Positions 1 to 9,739 are shown, numbered from the stretch's first letter. The stretch is 64,000 nt of DNA from Halobacteriales archaeon QS_1_68_20 (GCA_003021085.1 PXRE01000011.1:260216-324215), one strand, 5' to 3'. Program-made: numbers and translations. The notes: generated by a model from the sequence alone, not told the origin.

Positions 1-987
1 GCGGGCGCACTCGGCCTGTTCGTCGGCGTCCTCCTGCACGAACTGGGGCACTCCCTGGTGGCGCGGCGGTACGGCCACCAGATCGAGTCCATCACGCTGT
101 GGGTCCTGGGCGGCATCGCGCGGATGAGCGACCTCCCCGAGGACTGGCGCGAGGAACTGGCCATCGCCGTCGCGGGCCCCGCCGTGAGCGTCATCGTCGG
201 GATCGGGTCGTTCGCGCTGTTCGTGCTGACGGCCGGCCTCCGCGGGACGTTCGCGCCGCCCACCGTCGACGGCCTGGCGTTCCTGTTCGGTTACCTGGCC
301 GTGCTGAACGTGGCCCTGGCGGCGTTCAACGTCCTCCCGGCGTTCCCGATGGACGGCGGCCGGATCCTCCGGGCGGTGCTGGCGCGCAACCGCTCGTACG
401 TCGACGCCACCAGCACGGCCGCCCGGGTGGGCAAGTGGTTCGCCGTCCTGTTCGCGGTCTTCGGTCTGGTCCGGGCGGACGTCGTGCTGATCGGCGTGGC
501 CTTCTTCGTGTACGTGGCCGCCACCAGCGAAGCCCAGCAGGTGGCCGTCCGGGCGGCGTTCCGGGGCGTCCCCGTCCGGGAGGTCATGACCCCCGCCGCG
601 AGGCTCCGGACGGTCACACCCGACACCACCGTCGGTGAACTGCCCCGGCGGATGTTCCACGAACGCCACAGCGGCTACCCCGTCGTCCGGGCCGGTCGCC
701 CGGTCGGGATGGTCACCCTGGAGGACGCCCGCGGCGTCCGGGAGGTCGAGCGGGACGCCTACCGCGTCGACGACGTCATGTCCGAAGAGCTGGTGACCGT
801 CGGCCCCGACGAGGAGGCCGTCGAGGCGTTCGAGCGCCTCCAGGAACACGACGTCGGCCGCCTGCTCGTCCTCGACGACGGCGAACTGGTCGGCCTCGTC
901 TCGCGGACCGACCTCGTGCACGCGTTCGACGTGGCCGAGTCGACCGGTGCGGACCTCCCCCGGGGCCGGGGTCCTGGCCCGAGCTAG
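1..987 (+). CDS. M50 (site-2 protease) family metalloprotease with CBS domains, 5' end outside the window
   Basis: The reading frame is open from base 1, so the true start lies upstream. Residues 13-17 read HELGH, the HExxH zinc site of intramembrane M50 proteases. A second family signature, NVLPAFPMDGGR near residues 110-121, supplies the third metal ligand (Asp) in known members. Hydrophobic segments surround both motifs. The last ~130 residues (EVMTP..., then DVMSEELVTVG...) form a tandem CBS pair, which in related proteins binds adenine nucleotides and is thought to gate the protease. Expected role: cleavage of a membrane-bound substrate inside the bilayer; the substrate is unknown. The internal GTG at 58 is not the start, because the HExxH site lies before it. 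Confidence 0.93.
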   Translation, partial: AGALGLFVGVLLHELGHSLVARRYGHQIESITLWVLGGIARMSDLPEDWREELAIAVAGPAVSVIVGIGSFALFVLTAGLRGTFAPPTVDGLAFLFGYLAVLNVALAAFNVLPAFPMDGGRILRAVLARNRSYVDATSTAARVGKWFAVLFAVFGLVRADVVLIGVAFFVYVAATSEAQQVAVRAAFRGVPVREVMTPAARLRTVTPDTTVGELPRRMFHERHSGYPVVRAGRPVGMVTLEDARGVREVERDAYRVDDVMSEELVTVGPDEEAVEAFERLQEHDVGRLLVLDDGELVGLVSRTDLVHAFDVAESTGADLPRGRGPGPS

Positions 988-1054
988 GTCCACTCCGGTC
1001 TGTTCGATCCGCGAGCCGGAACAATCAAGGGAGAAACAGGAGAATCCAACTCCC

Positions 1055-1378
1055 ATGCACCTCGGAGTAATCTTCGAGACCAACGACGCGGAGAAACTCT
1101 GGAACGGCTTCCGACTGGCCAACGAGGCGCTGGACGCCGACCACACCGTCGAGGCGTTCCTGCTGGGCGACGCCGTCGATGCACCGGACGTCGAGACGGA
1201 GAAGTTCAACCCGCCGGGCGTACTGAAGAAGTTCGTCCACAACGACGGCGACCTCTACGCCTGCGGCACGTGCCTGGACGCCCGGGACCTCGACGAGAGC
1301 GACCTGCGGCCGCGGTCCACGATGAGCAACCTGCTGGGCATCGTCGAGCGCTCGGACGAAGTCGTCACCATCGGCTGA
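1055..1378 (+). CDS. DsrE/DsrF-like small protein
   Basis: This 107-residue protein starts MHLGVIFETNDAEKLWNGF and has the alternating beta/alpha pattern of the DsrE/TusD fold. It carries two cysteines in CGTCLDARDL near residues 70-79; the conserved Cys in DsrE-like proteins carries sulfur during relay reactions. The ATG at 1055 was chosen because the fold begins there; the frame is open upstream only into the end of the protease gene. It stands alone, 67 nt after the protease stop. Sulfur transfer is inferred from the family and the CxxC; no partner sulfurtransferase gene is adjacent. Confidence 0.8.
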   Translation: MHLGVIFETNDAEKLWNGFRLANEALDADHTVEAFLLGDAVDAPDVETEKFNPPGVLKKFVHNDGDLYACGTCLDARDLDESDLRPRSTMSNLLGIVERSDEVVTIG

Positions 1379-1411
1379 TTCCCGGCGGTCCCAGTGGAAC
1401 TGGCGACTCCG

Positions 1412-1594
1412 TCACTGGCGTGCCGCTCGGAGTCGTTGCCCCGAGATGCGGCCGGCGTCGGCCTTCCGCTGGCACTCGACACACAGCGACGCGACGTTGT
1501 CCAGGAAGTGGGCGTCGGCGGCGTCGTGGTCGGCCGATCCGGAATAAACCCTCAGAACGTACTGAACGCCGGTGACAACGGGAAAACCCTGCAT
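1412..1594 (-). pseudogene. possible HNH endonuclease C-terminal remnant
   Basis: On the minus strand a short frame contains FLDNVASLCVECQRKADAG, which resembles the zinc-binding end of haloarchaeal HNH nucleases (DN...LC..CH.KA.AG). The first half of the HNH domain, including the catalytic HN pair and the first CxxC, is missing, and the expected H after VEC is Q. The flanking 1379-1640 stretch holds no other gene. I read it as a decayed fragment; the similarity is by eye only. Confidence 0.35.
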
Positions 1595-1644
1595 TCATCG
1601 TCAAACGGACTACTGGCCGGTCAAATCATATAATTTTATCATGA

Positions 1645-1717
1645 GTCCGGGCGCGAGAATCGAACCCGCGTCTCAGGCTCCACAAGCCTGAAGGATAACC
1701 ACTACCCTAGCCCGGAC
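1645..1717 (-). tRNA. tRNA-His (GTG anticodon)
   Basis: The minus strand folds as a full cloverleaf. The acceptor stem GTCCGGGC pairs with GCCCGGAC over eight base pairs, the extra pair being the G-1:C73 typical of tRNA-His and encoded here by the genome. The anticodon stem CAGGC/GCCTG encloses loop TTGTGGA with anticodon GTG, and the T arm carries GGTTCGATTC. No CCA is encoded and no intron is present. An AT-rich stretch lies at 1621-1640, on its 3' side. Confidence 0.96.
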
Positions 1718-1817
1718 ACGTCGCACCCGATTCTACGATGTTCGGCGTTGAAATACGTTACGACTGCGCCGGAGCGGTCCGACAGCCATTTCCGGGGTCC
1801 CGGCGTAGCGGCCGACA

Positions 1818-2270
1818 GTGGCGATCACGGACAAGATCTACGTCAAGAACCACCGCCAGCTCTCCTCCCAGCTAGAGACGTCCATCCCCAAGAGCGCCTT
1901 CGCGGGGGCGACGCTGGACCTGCTGTTCCAGGGCGACCTGCAGAAACTCGACGACGCCACCCGCGAGCGGGTGCTGGACTTCGCGGAGGACTTTCTGGAC
2001 TGTGACTGCAAGGACAACCCCTACTGCGGCCACCCCGAGCGGAAGTTCGTCCGCTACCTCCTGGAGTTGCGGGCCGACGGCCTCGGCCCTGACGCGATGG
2101 TCGACGTGATGTCCGAGGAGTACATGGTCTACGCCTACTCCGGGGACCTGCTGTCGTTTCTCGACGACGCCGTCCGGACGCTGGACGCGGTCGAGCACCT
2201 GGCCGACGTCGAGGGCGCAGACGAGATAGAGCGACAGGCCCGAGAGCGGCGCCAGCAACTCGAAGGTTAA
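1818..2270 (+). CDS. haloarchaeal conserved protein, resembles the N-terminus of a Ski2-like helicase family (DUF5814-like)
   Basis: This 150-residue acidic protein starts at GTG 1818 with ITDKIYVKNHRQLSSQLE. It has a Cys cluster DCDCKDNPYCGHPERKF near residues 56-72 that could bind a metal, followed by helical sequence. I recall this sequence type as a very conserved haloarchaeal protein or domain associated with DUF5814, but I cannot verify the number here. It overlaps the convergent ribbon-helix-helix gene by 4 nt at the stop codons. No upstream ATG is in frame, which supports the GTG start. Confidence 0.75.
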   Translation: MAITDKIYVKNHRQLSSQLETSIPKSAFAGATLDLLFQGDLQKLDDATRERVLDFAEDFLDCDCKDNPYCGHPERKFVRYLLELRADGLGPDAMVDVMSEEYMVYAYSGDLLSFLDDAVRTLDAVEHLADVEGADEIERQARERRQQLEG

Positions 2271-2692
2271 CCGAGCGTGTAGTTGTCGTCGAGGTCCACG
2301 TCCTCGGTCAGTTCGTCGTCGAGGTCCTCCAGCTTGACGACCTCCTCGTCCTCGTCGGACTCCTCTAGTTTCTCCCGGAGGTGGGTGACGTAGCGCTTGT
2401 GCTCCTCCAGTTGATCACGGAGGTGTTCGGCCTCCAGTTCGAGGCGCTCGTGCTCGCGGAGGAAGCTCTTTGGCACCTTCACCTTCGGCGGGAACTCGGG
2501 GGCGTCCTCGTCGCTCTCCTCGACCTGGTGGGCGGGGACGACCTTCACCTGGCCGTCGTGGGCGACGAGTTTGTCGACGTAGTCCCGGAAGACGGCCGAC
2601 AGCGAGAGGTCTCGCTCCTCCGCGATCTCCCGGAGTTTCTCGAAGGAGTCCTGGCTGACCCGGAAGGAGACCGTCTTGTTCTTGTTGCCCAT
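2267..2692 (-). CDS. ribbon-helix-helix protein with C-terminal coiled coil
   Basis: This 141-residue protein begins MGNKNKTVSFRVSQDSFEKL. Residues ~5-45 fit a CopG/MetJ ribbon-helix-helix DNA-binding fold: a basic beta strand KTVSFRVS followed by two helices. A linker follows, then a charged coiled coil at ~75-120 (EHERLELEAEHLRDQLEEH) and a very acidic tail. It probably binds DNA as a dimer whose coiled coil adds oligomerisation or partner binding. It is tail-to-tail with the preceding gene and upstream of, divergent from, the MFS transporter, so control of the transporter is possible but unproven. Confidence 0.8.
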   Translation of the reverse strand: MGNKNKTVSFRVSQDSFEKLREIAEERDLSLSAVFRDYVDKLVAHDGQVKVVPAHQVEESDEDAPEFPPKVKVPKSFLREHERLELEAEHLRDQLEEHKRYVTHLREKLEESDEDEEVVKLEDLDDELTEDVDLDDNYTLG

Positions 2693-2878
2693 GGTGGTGT
2701 TCGAAAGGACCTGCGATCACTTAATGGTTCGTCAGACGCACGTCACGGGGCCGGAGGCGGCCCCTACGGCCCGGCCGCACTTGCTTGCGGCAATCCGTGC
2801 TGGTCCCGACCGGGTAATAACAACTCCTTTACCCGACGGCGGCAACGTTCGACCGTCGCTGGAGGAGGGGTACATAGC

Positions 2879-4150
2879 ATGACCGTCTCACGGGCAGTCG
2901 CCAAGTACTACCTGTTCAAGGCCACCGAGGCGGTGGAGTTCTACCGCCCGGTGATGTACCTCTACCTCCTCTCGCAGGGCCTGACGTTCACGCACATTGC
3001 GGTCGTCGAGGCGCTGTACAACGTGACCACCGTCCTCGGGGAGGTGCCCACCGGCTACGTCGGCGACCGGATCGGTCGCCGGAACAGCCTGCTGATCGGG
3101 ACCGTCCTCATCGCGCTGACCCTCCTCGGCCTGGCGCTGGCCTCGTCGTTTCCCGCGTTCGTCGTCCTGTTCGTCTGCTGGTCGCTGGGCTACAACTTCC
3201 GCTCGGGCACGGAAGATGCCTGGGTGTACGAGACGCTGTCGGACGACGACGCCTCCGGTGAGTTCGCCCGCGTCCGGGGGCGCGGGCAGTCGGTCGCACT
3301 CGCCGTCGGCGTGGGTGCCTCGCTCGTCGGCGGGTACCTCGGCGGCATCGACCTGGCGTACCCGTTCCTGGTCGCCGCGGCGGTCACGGGCGTCGGGGCG
3401 GTGGTCCTGCTGACCCTGGACGACCCCGAGACCTACGAGGAGAGCGACGCCGACGAACTCGGGTTCCGCGAAGCCCTGGACGTCGTCCGCACGAGCGTCG
3501 GCCGGCCACGCCTCCGGTCGTTCGTCGTCTACTACTACGTGCTGTTCTCCGCGGTCACGTACCTCGTGTTCATCTTCCTCCAGCCGGTGTTCGAGGACGT
3601 CCTCGTGGCGCTGGATCCCGACGTTCGACTCGCCCTCGGACTGCCCCTGCTGGATGGCTCCCTCTCGCTGGTGGTCGGGCCGGACCGCGTCGAGTCCCTG
3701 CTCGGCGCGTACTACGCCGCCATCAGCCTCGCGTCGGCGGCGATCAGCTACCGCATCGACGCCATCGCGGACTGGATGGGCCTGGATCGGTGGTTCCTGC
3801 TGGTCCCGCCGCTCCTGGGCGGTCTGCTGATCGGGATGTACTTCGTCCCGGCGCTGGCGTTTCTCGCGCTGTTTCTGGGCCGGGCGCTGGTGGAACCGAC
3901 CCGGGTGCTCGCCGGCCAGTACGTCAACGACCGCATCGAGACGCTGGGCCGGGCGACCGTCCTGAGCGCGATGGCGATGGTCAGCGGCCTCACGGTGATC
4001 CCGTTTCAACTCGGGAGCGGCGCGCTCTCGGACGCCGCCTCGCCGCTGTTCGCGCTCTCGCTGGCCGGCGTGGCCCTGCTCGTCGGATCGGTCGCCATCC
4101 ACCTGTGGGAGGTGCCCGTGGCGTCCACGTCTGCGCCCGACTCGAACTGA
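2879..4150 (+). CDS. MFS transporter
   Basis: This 423-residue protein has about twelve hydrophobic segments. The MFS motif A between helices 2 and 3 is visible as GYVGDRIGRRNSL near residues 57-69, and an acidic central loop (DDPETYEESDADE) separates the halves. The ATG at 2879 was chosen because the protein then begins with a short cytoplasmic N-terminus and helix 1; the longer open frame upstream crosses the regulator gene and lacks protein character. Substrate unknown. The ribbon-helix-helix gene is divergent from it across ~190 bp. Confidence 0.88.
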   Translation: MTVSRAVAKYYLFKATEAVEFYRPVMYLYLLSQGLTFTHIAVVEALYNVTTVLGEVPTGYVGDRIGRRNSLLIGTVLIALTLLGLALASSFPAFVVLFVCWSLGYNFRSGTEDAWVYETLSDDDASGEFARVRGRGQSVALAVGVGASLVGGYLGGIDLAYPFLVAAAVTGVGAVVLLTLDDPETYEESDADELGFREALDVVRTSVGRPRLRSFVVYYYVLFSAVTYLVFIFLQPVFEDVLVALDPDVRLALGLPLLDGSLSLVVGPDRVESLLGAYYAAISLASAAISYRIDAIADWMGLDRWFLLVPPLLGGLLIGMYFVPALAFLALFLGRALVEPTRVLAGQYVNDRIETLGRATVLSAMAMVSGLTVIPFQLGSGALSDAASPLFALSLAGVALLVGSVAIHLWEVPVASTSAPDSN

Positions 4151-4208
4151 CAGTCCCCGAACGTAAGCCGCCCCACACCTTTTTGGTCCGGGGACGAACA
4201 CGAGAGCC

Positions 4209-4913
4209 ATGGTCAGGACGACGCGCTGGCGAACCCCGAGAGGGTTCGCCGCGGCGGGCGTGGTCGGTCTCGCCGGATGTTCGGAACTGGCGTTTCTCGG
4301 CGGCGGCGGGTTCGAACCGGCGAAGTGGATGTACGACCGGGAAACCGTCGAACCGGGGCAAGGGACGTATTACGCCGGTTTCGCGCGACCCGAGTAGGTA
4401 CCCGACGTCGGCAAACTACCCGGGTTCATGCAAGTGGGTCAGCAAGCCCCGCCTGTTCGGGGATTTCGCCGGCGTCGACTGGCAGTCCGCGACCGGAGCC
4501 GCCCCCACCGGTTCTCGAGCGTCATGGTGGCCGACTACGACCGGTCGTCGGTCGTCACCACGCTGACCAGCGAGGACCCCCGATTCGAGCCGGCAGGGTC
4601 CTACCGCGGCTACGACGTCTACCAGAACGAACAGGTGGGGTTCGCGGTCGGGCTGGACGGGGACACGCTCGTCGCGGGCAAACGGATGCCGGTCGTCGAC
4701 GGGACGGACGTCGAGGGGACGGCCGTCCTCGAGACGACCATCGACACCCGCGAGGGCGAGGTCACCCGCCACGCGTGGCGGCAGTGGCTGGACGACCGGG
4801 GCGGTGGGGCCTACGAAATCACGGACCCGTCGCTCTCGTTCGACGGACGGGTAGTCGTCGTCGAGGGTCCGGCCGAGACCGAGAACCTGACGCCGCCGTT
4901 CGCCAGCCTTTAG
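4209..4913 (+). pseudogene. broken lipoprotein gene (in-frame stop plus two compensating frame shifts)
   Basis: The 5' part encodes a signal sequence ending in a lipobox, GVVGLAGCSELAF, with the Cys expected to be lipidated. The frame hits TAG at 4395-4397 and continues sensibly in the same frame (VPDVGKLPGFMQ). From about 4450 to 4500 the protein-like sequence is in another frame (RLFGDFAGVDWQSATGA), then returns to the first frame at RFSSVMVADYDRSSV and runs to 4911-4913. The C-terminal ~130 residues look intact (YDVYQNEQVGFAVGLDGD...). This is either a recently decayed haloarchaeal lipoprotein or a stretch with sequence errors. Function unknown. Confidence 0.7.
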
Positions 4914-4996
4914 CGACGTGCCACTGTCGTCCGGGTGTAACGGCCCGGGCGACACGTGTCCACCTGTGGGAAGCGCCGGTCGAGTGGGGGTCGTCT

Positions 4997-6280
4997 ATGT
5001 CGGTCTTTTCTAGGTCAACGGCCGAAATTACCAAACTTGATGCGAGCGTCAATGGTGAAGTGGACGAGAAGACCATGGATGCGGACACGCCCGAGGATGG
5101 GAACACCCACGACGATGCGACCGAAGACGGGGTCGGCCCCGACGACCCCGCGAATTCTTCGAACGACGACCTCGGCGGGGCGCTACAGATCGCGGAGAAC
5201 CCCGACGTGACCCAGGCGGACGTCGTCGACGGCGACAACGTCGGCGACCGGCTGGTCACCACGCTGGAGGGCCTCCGGAACTCGCTGGAGAACGCCAGCA
5301 AGGAAGGCGGCCGAGTCGAGGCCCAGATCCGACAGCTACAGACCGAGGTCAGCGACCTGAAGGCGTACAAGCAGTCCCTCGAGGAGTTCCTGGAGGAGAA
5401 CGGTACGGGGCAGCAGGTCATCCGGTCGGTCCAGAGCGACCTTGAGGACCTGGAGGACGACCTGGAGGAACTCCGGGAGGTCACGAACAACCACGCGTCG
5501 GTGCTGAGCGACCTCCGTGACTCGTTCGGCGCGGTCGGCGACAGCCTGGAGGACCACGAGTCCGCGCTGGAGTCGATCCGGTCGAGGCTGGCCGACCAGG
5601 CCGAAGACGTCGACGCCGTCGACGACGACGTCGTCGGACTCCGCGACGACCTCTCTGGATACCGCGAGCGAACCGACGGCCGACTCGACGACCACGCCGA
5701 GGACATCGACGACCTGAAAGCCACCGTCACGGACAACGAGGTGGCCGTCGAGTCCGTCGGCGAGGACGTCGACAGGCTGACGGCGTTCGTCAACAACCTC
5801 AACGAGGCGACCGACGAGCAGTTCGCGGACCACGCCGACCGACTGGACGACGCCGAGGACGCGCTCGCGGCCCACGACCGCTCGCTGGAGTCCCACGACG
5901 GGACCCTCGACGACCACGACGACGTGCTCGAGGAGCACGAGGCGGCCATCGACGGCGTGCGCGACGACGTCGACGACGTGACAAGGGACCTCTCGTCGCT
6001 GGAAGCCGACGTCGAAGACCGGTTCGAGGTCCACGCCGACCGCCGGTCGTCCCTGCGGGCGGACGTCGAGGCCAACGAAGCCGCCATCGAGGAACTCGAC
6101 GACCGCGTCGAGGACCTCGAGTCCGAGGTGGCCGACCTCGCGGACCGACTGGGCGAGGTCCGGTCGGCCGAGGAGCGCTTCGAGGAACTCGAAGACGAGA
6201 TCGAACGCCTCAGCGAGTGGCAAGGGAAGCTCCGCGACGTGATCGGCGGTTCGGGCGCGGCCCACGACGAACTCGGGTAA
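4997..6280 (+). CDS. large acidic coiled-coil protein, paralogue of the next gene
   Basis: This 427-residue protein starts at ATG 4997 (MSVFSRSTAEITKLD). After an acidic disordered N-terminus to ~residue 80, almost the whole protein has heptad character with recurring blocks of the type DHxxxLxxxxxxL. It ends in ELEDEIERLSEWQGKLRDV. There is no signal peptide or membrane segment, so it is probably cytoplasmic. It and the next gene share the repeat style and the C-terminal L-x-EW-x-x-x-L-x-x-V motif, indicating a duplicated pair. A structural or scaffold role is plausible; no enzyme domain is visible. Confidence 0.82.
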   Translation: MSVFSRSTAEITKLDASVNGEVDEKTMDADTPEDGNTHDDATEDGVGPDDPANSSNDDLGGALQIAENPDVTQADVVDGDNVGDRLVTTLEGLRNSLENASKEGGRVEAQIRQLQTEVSDLKAYKQSLEEFLEENGTGQQVIRSVQSDLEDLEDDLEELREVTNNHASVLSDLRDSFGAVGDSLEDHESALESIRSRLADQAEDVDAVDDDVVGLRDDLSGYRERTDGRLDDHAEDIDDLKATVTDNEVAVESVGEDVDRLTAFVNNLNEATDEQFADHADRLDDAEDALAAHDRSLESHDGTLDDHDDVLEEHEAAIDGVRDDVDDVTRDLSSLEADVEDRFEVHADRRSSLRADVEANEAAIEELDDRVEDLESEVADLADRLGEVRSAEERFEELEDEIERLSEWQGKLRDVIGGSGAAHDELG

Positions 6281-6515
6281 CGGCTGACCGGCCTCGTCAG
6301 CACGCCCATGGCATCCGATACCCGACCCACGACGCGACCGAACCGGCGACCAGCCGTCGCCGGGCCGACCCGGCCATGGGAGCCGCGGCGCCTCGCCCCC
6401 GGCGATCGTCGGGCACGGCCTCGGTCGACGGTCGGCCCCACCGCACGTCGACCGGCCGCCGCTCGCCCGAACTGCACCCCCGCGGAGCCAACCGTTCCCT
6501 CACGTCGGTCTACCT

Positions 6516-8864
6516 ATGGACGACAGTGACCAACCACCCCCCACGACTCGCTCGACTGCACGCCGACCGGTTCCGGACGGCGGGACCACCAGTGCCCCCG
6601 CGGTGACGGGCGTCCGGCGGCTCGGCGACCTACCCCCGGAGTTGCCCGACCGCAGGCACCTCCAGGCCCTCGCCGACGAAGCCGACGTCCAGACGCCACC
6701 CAGTGAGTTCGCCGTCATCCGGGCGGCGCTGGGACACGTCGACGAGGGGCGCTCGCAATCGATCACGTCCCGCGTCGCGGACAAGGAGGGCGTGCTCTCG
6801 ACGACGGCCGGCGCCGACGAGGACGGCCCGGTCGTCGTGGACGTCCTGCTGGCCCCGTCGGTCGACGCCGAGGTGATCGGCGAGCGACTCGCCGACCTCA
6901 CGATCACCGACGGCATCACCGCCGTGAACTACCAGATGGGCGGCTCCGACGGGGGCACGGCCGACGACGGCGGTGAGCCGACCCCGGCTGACGACCCGGA
7001 CGCCGGGCAGTCGTCGAGCACCGCGGCGGAGTCCACGGCCCAGACCGTCGACCCCGTGGTCTCGGCGCTCGGCGAAGCGCTCGCTGCCGGCATCGAACGC
7101 CGGAACGGCGACGTCGAGGCGGCCGGACCGGCCGAGGTGGTCGAGGCGTTCGCGGAACTGCTCGCCGACGCCGAGCCCCTGCGGTCGACCGTGGAGTCGG
7201 CCGTCACGCCGGCGGCCCCGCCCCCCGACGCACTGCAGGCGGTCGAGCGGCGACTCGGATCGCTCGAATCGGCGGTCGAGGACCTGCGAGAGGGCTCGGG
7301 CGGCCACCCGGACGAACTCGAACGGGTCCGCGAGCAACTGGCCGACCACGAGGAGACGCTGACCATCCTGGCGGAGCGGACCCAGACCCTGGCCGACCAC
7401 CAGGAAGCGCTCGGCGACCTGAACGACGTCGTCTCCGGAGTGGACGACACCCTCCAGACCCAGCAGGACCGCCTGTCGACGCTCGAGGAGGAACTGGACG
7501 CGCTCGAGGACCGGATCGACGACGACGGTGAACTGGCAGGGTTACGGGCGACCGTCGAGGACGTGGAGTCCCGGGTGGCCGACCAGCGCGAGACGACCGA
7601 CTCGCTGGAGTCGACCGTCGCGGACGCCGACGAACGGCTGGACGCGGTCGAGGAGACCGCCGCGGACGCAGAGTCCAGCGCCTCGGCGGTGGCCGAGGAC
7701 CTGGCGGACCTGGAGACGCAACTCGGAACCGTCGAGGACTCGCTGGCCGACCACGGGGACGAACTGGACGAGGTGATGGAGTCGCTGCTGGACCACGACC
7801 AGGCCATCCAGGCGGTCGAGGAGTCGGCCGCCAGCAACGACCGCCGGTTGACGGACCACGAGGAGACGCTCTCGGCACACGACGACCGCCTCGCGGACCA
7901 GGCCGAGGCCGTCTCGGCCGTCGAGCAGTCCGTGACGAGCACCGACGACCGCCTGGCGGACCTCGAAGACGTGGTGGAGAAACTCGCCACGGCGGCCGCC
8001 GAGCAGGACGAGCGGCTGGCGGCACTGGAGGACGGCGCCGCGGACCGCGAGTCAGCCCTGGACGCCCTGGAGTCGGCGGTCGAGGACCACGACGAGGCGG
8101 TGGCGGACCTGGAGTCCAGCGTCGCGGCCCAAGACGACGCGTTGACCGAGCAGGCCGACCGCCTCGCCGGGGTCGAGGAGACGGTCGAGGGCCACGAGGC
8201 GGACCTCGCGGACCAGCGCGAGCGGTTGTCGTCGCTGGCGGACGCCGTCGAGGACCGCGCCGACGCGCTCTCTGAACACGCCGAACGGCTGGCGGACCTC
8301 GGCGAGACGGTCGACGAATTCGACGCGCTCCTGTCGGGACAGGAGGACCGGCTCTCGGAGCTCCGCGAGACCGTCGAGGACAACGACGACCAGTTGACTA
8401 TCCACGACCGACTGGTGGGCGACCTCGACGAGGCGCTCGACGACCACGACGACCGGATGGAGAGCCTGGAGGCCCGGATCACTACCCACGAGCAGTCGCT
8501 GGCGTCGCTGGTCGAACGCGTCGACCGCGAACTCGAACGCATCGACGATGCGCTGGCGGCCGCCGACCGCCTGGAAGACGCCAGCGAGGACATCGAACGG
8601 ATCGAGTCCGAACTCGTGCCGGCGCTGGAGGCCGACCTGGACCGCGTCGACCGGATGGAGTCGGACCTCCAGCAACTCAAGGAGTGGAAGCGGAGCCTCC
8701 AGATGGTTTCCGACGGGACCTCTGACGGAGCCTCGGACGGGGCCTCTAACGGGACCCCTGACGGGGAGGGTGACGCCGACGATTCGACGCCGGCGGACGA
8801 GGCGGTGGAGGAATCGACCGACGACGGCGAGGCGCCGCCGGAGCACGAGACGGGCGACGACTAG
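6516..8864 (+). CDS. giant acidic coiled-coil protein with N-terminal globular domain
   Basis: This 782-residue protein starts at ATG 6516. Residues ~35-150 form a globular region (LGDLPPELPDRRHLQALADE, then VVVDVLLAPSVDAEVIGERL), followed by an acidic linker to ~185. A very long coiled coil to ~730 is built from blocks such as LADHEETLTILAERTQTL and LADQAEAVSAVEQSV. The C-terminus keeps QLKEWKRSLQMV, matching the preceding paralogue, then a low-complexity SDG/DGAS tail. It lies in tandem 235 bp after the first paralogue; nothing recognisable is in the gap. Its stop codon overlaps the stop of the convergent pseudogene. Function unknown. Confidence 0.82.
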   Translation: MDDSDQPPPTTRSTARRPVPDGGTTSAPAVTGVRRLGDLPPELPDRRHLQALADEADVQTPPSEFAVIRAALGHVDEGRSQSITSRVADKEGVLSTTAGADEDGPVVVDVLLAPSVDAEVIGERLADLTITDGITAVNYQMGGSDGGTADDGGEPTPADDPDAGQSSSTAAESTAQTVDPVVSALGEALAAGIERRNGDVEAAGPAEVVEAFAELLADAEPLRSTVESAVTPAAPPPDALQAVERRLGSLESAVEDLREGSGGHPDELERVREQLADHEETLTILAERTQTLADHQEALGDLNDVVSGVDDTLQTQQDRLSTLEEELDALEDRIDDDGELAGLRATVEDVESRVADQRETTDSLESTVADADERLDAVEETAADAESSASAVAEDLADLETQLGTVEDSLADHGDELDEVMESLLDHDQAIQAVEESAASNDRRLTDHEETLSAHDDRLADQAEAVSAVEQSVTSTDDRLADLEDVVEKLATAAAEQDERLAALEDGAADRESALDALESAVEDHDEAVADLESSVAAQDDALTEQADRLAGVEETVEGHEADLADQRERLSSLADAVEDRADALSEHAERLADLGETVDEFDALLSGQEDRLSELRETVEDNDDQLTIHDRLVGDLDEALDDHDDRMESLEARITTHEQSLASLVERVDRELERIDDALAAADRLEDASEDIERIESELVPALEADLDRVDRMESDLQQLKEWKRSLQMVSDGTSDGASDGASNGTPDGEGDADDSTPADEAVEESTDDGEAPPEHETGDD

Positions 8865-9597
8865 CTTCTACGCCGTCTTCGCCGGACGGCCACCACGACG
8901 GCTCCCGCGACTGCGACGAGCGCCAGGGCCGTCCCGAAGCCAGGCGTCGATTCCGGTGTCGTCGTAGTGTCGGTCACAGTCGCAGTCTCGGTCGGCGTCG
9001 ACGGCGGGGGTGTGGGCGTGGGACTCGGCGGTGGCGAACCCAGGTGAACGGCGTCCTGCTCCTCGTAGAGCTCCCCGTGGTATTCGTGTTAGACGACGAG
9101 GGTCAGTGACTCCCCCCGCGAGCGACTGGACAGGTCGAACGTCGGTACCAGGCGGTAGGCACCGACCCGGAGTCGGTGGTCGAGGTCGGTCGACCGGCTG
9201 ACCTCGACGGCGTCGGGGCCGCTCGCGGAGAGCGGACTTGCCTCGTGGCCCATCGCGTACGTGTCGAGTCGCACGTCGACCCGGCCGTCACCGTTCCGGG
9301 CGGAGACGTCGACCTCGGCGCTGTACTGGCTGGGCGAGGCGTTCGTGGATTCGATCCGGAGCGTCACGGTCGACCGGTTGCCCAAGTCGATGCCGACGGT
9401 GGCGAGTCGCCCCGGTCCTCCGAGAACCGATCCTGGCTGAACCCGGGTTCTCCTGGAACGTCGGTTGTCGTACGGACGTCGGGCGAACCGACGGCCGCGG
9501 CGGCGACCAGAGGCGACACCGGGAGCGACAGCAACAGGGCGACCGCGAGCAGCACCGCCGTCCACCGTCGGAGGGCGGTCGTGTCGGAGGGGGCCAC
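8861..9597 (-). pseudogene. broken PGF-CTERM surface protein
   Basis: Three pieces on the minus strand add up to one exported protein. (1) A signal peptide from 9597 ([20 protein letters not shown]). (2) After a frame shift near 9420-9400, a beta-rich domain ([20 protein letters not shown]...) that meets TAA at 9089-9091. (3) In the same frame, HEYHGELYEEQ, a Thr/Pro stalk and the tail ESTPGFGTALALVAV...RRRRR. The tail is the PGF-CTERM archaeosortase signal: PGF motif, hydrophobic helix, Arg cluster. One nonsense codon and one frame shift therefore separate it from a functional gene. Confidence 0.8.
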
Positions 9598-9739
9598 GCG
9601 CGTTCTGTCCCGGCCGTCCCTTAAGTACTTTCAGGACGTATATAAGTGGAATTATGCCTGGTTCCGAAAGATCGCCGGGCGACCGACTGCACGGCTACAA
9701 CCGGCAAGTTTTGAAACCCGCCCGCGCCAACGTGTAGCT

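Noticed and set aside
2381..2880. 500-bp 5' extension of the MFS transporter frame
   Set aside because: It is antisense to the ribbon-helix-helix gene, has no homology-like character, and the membrane protein begins at the ATG at 2879.
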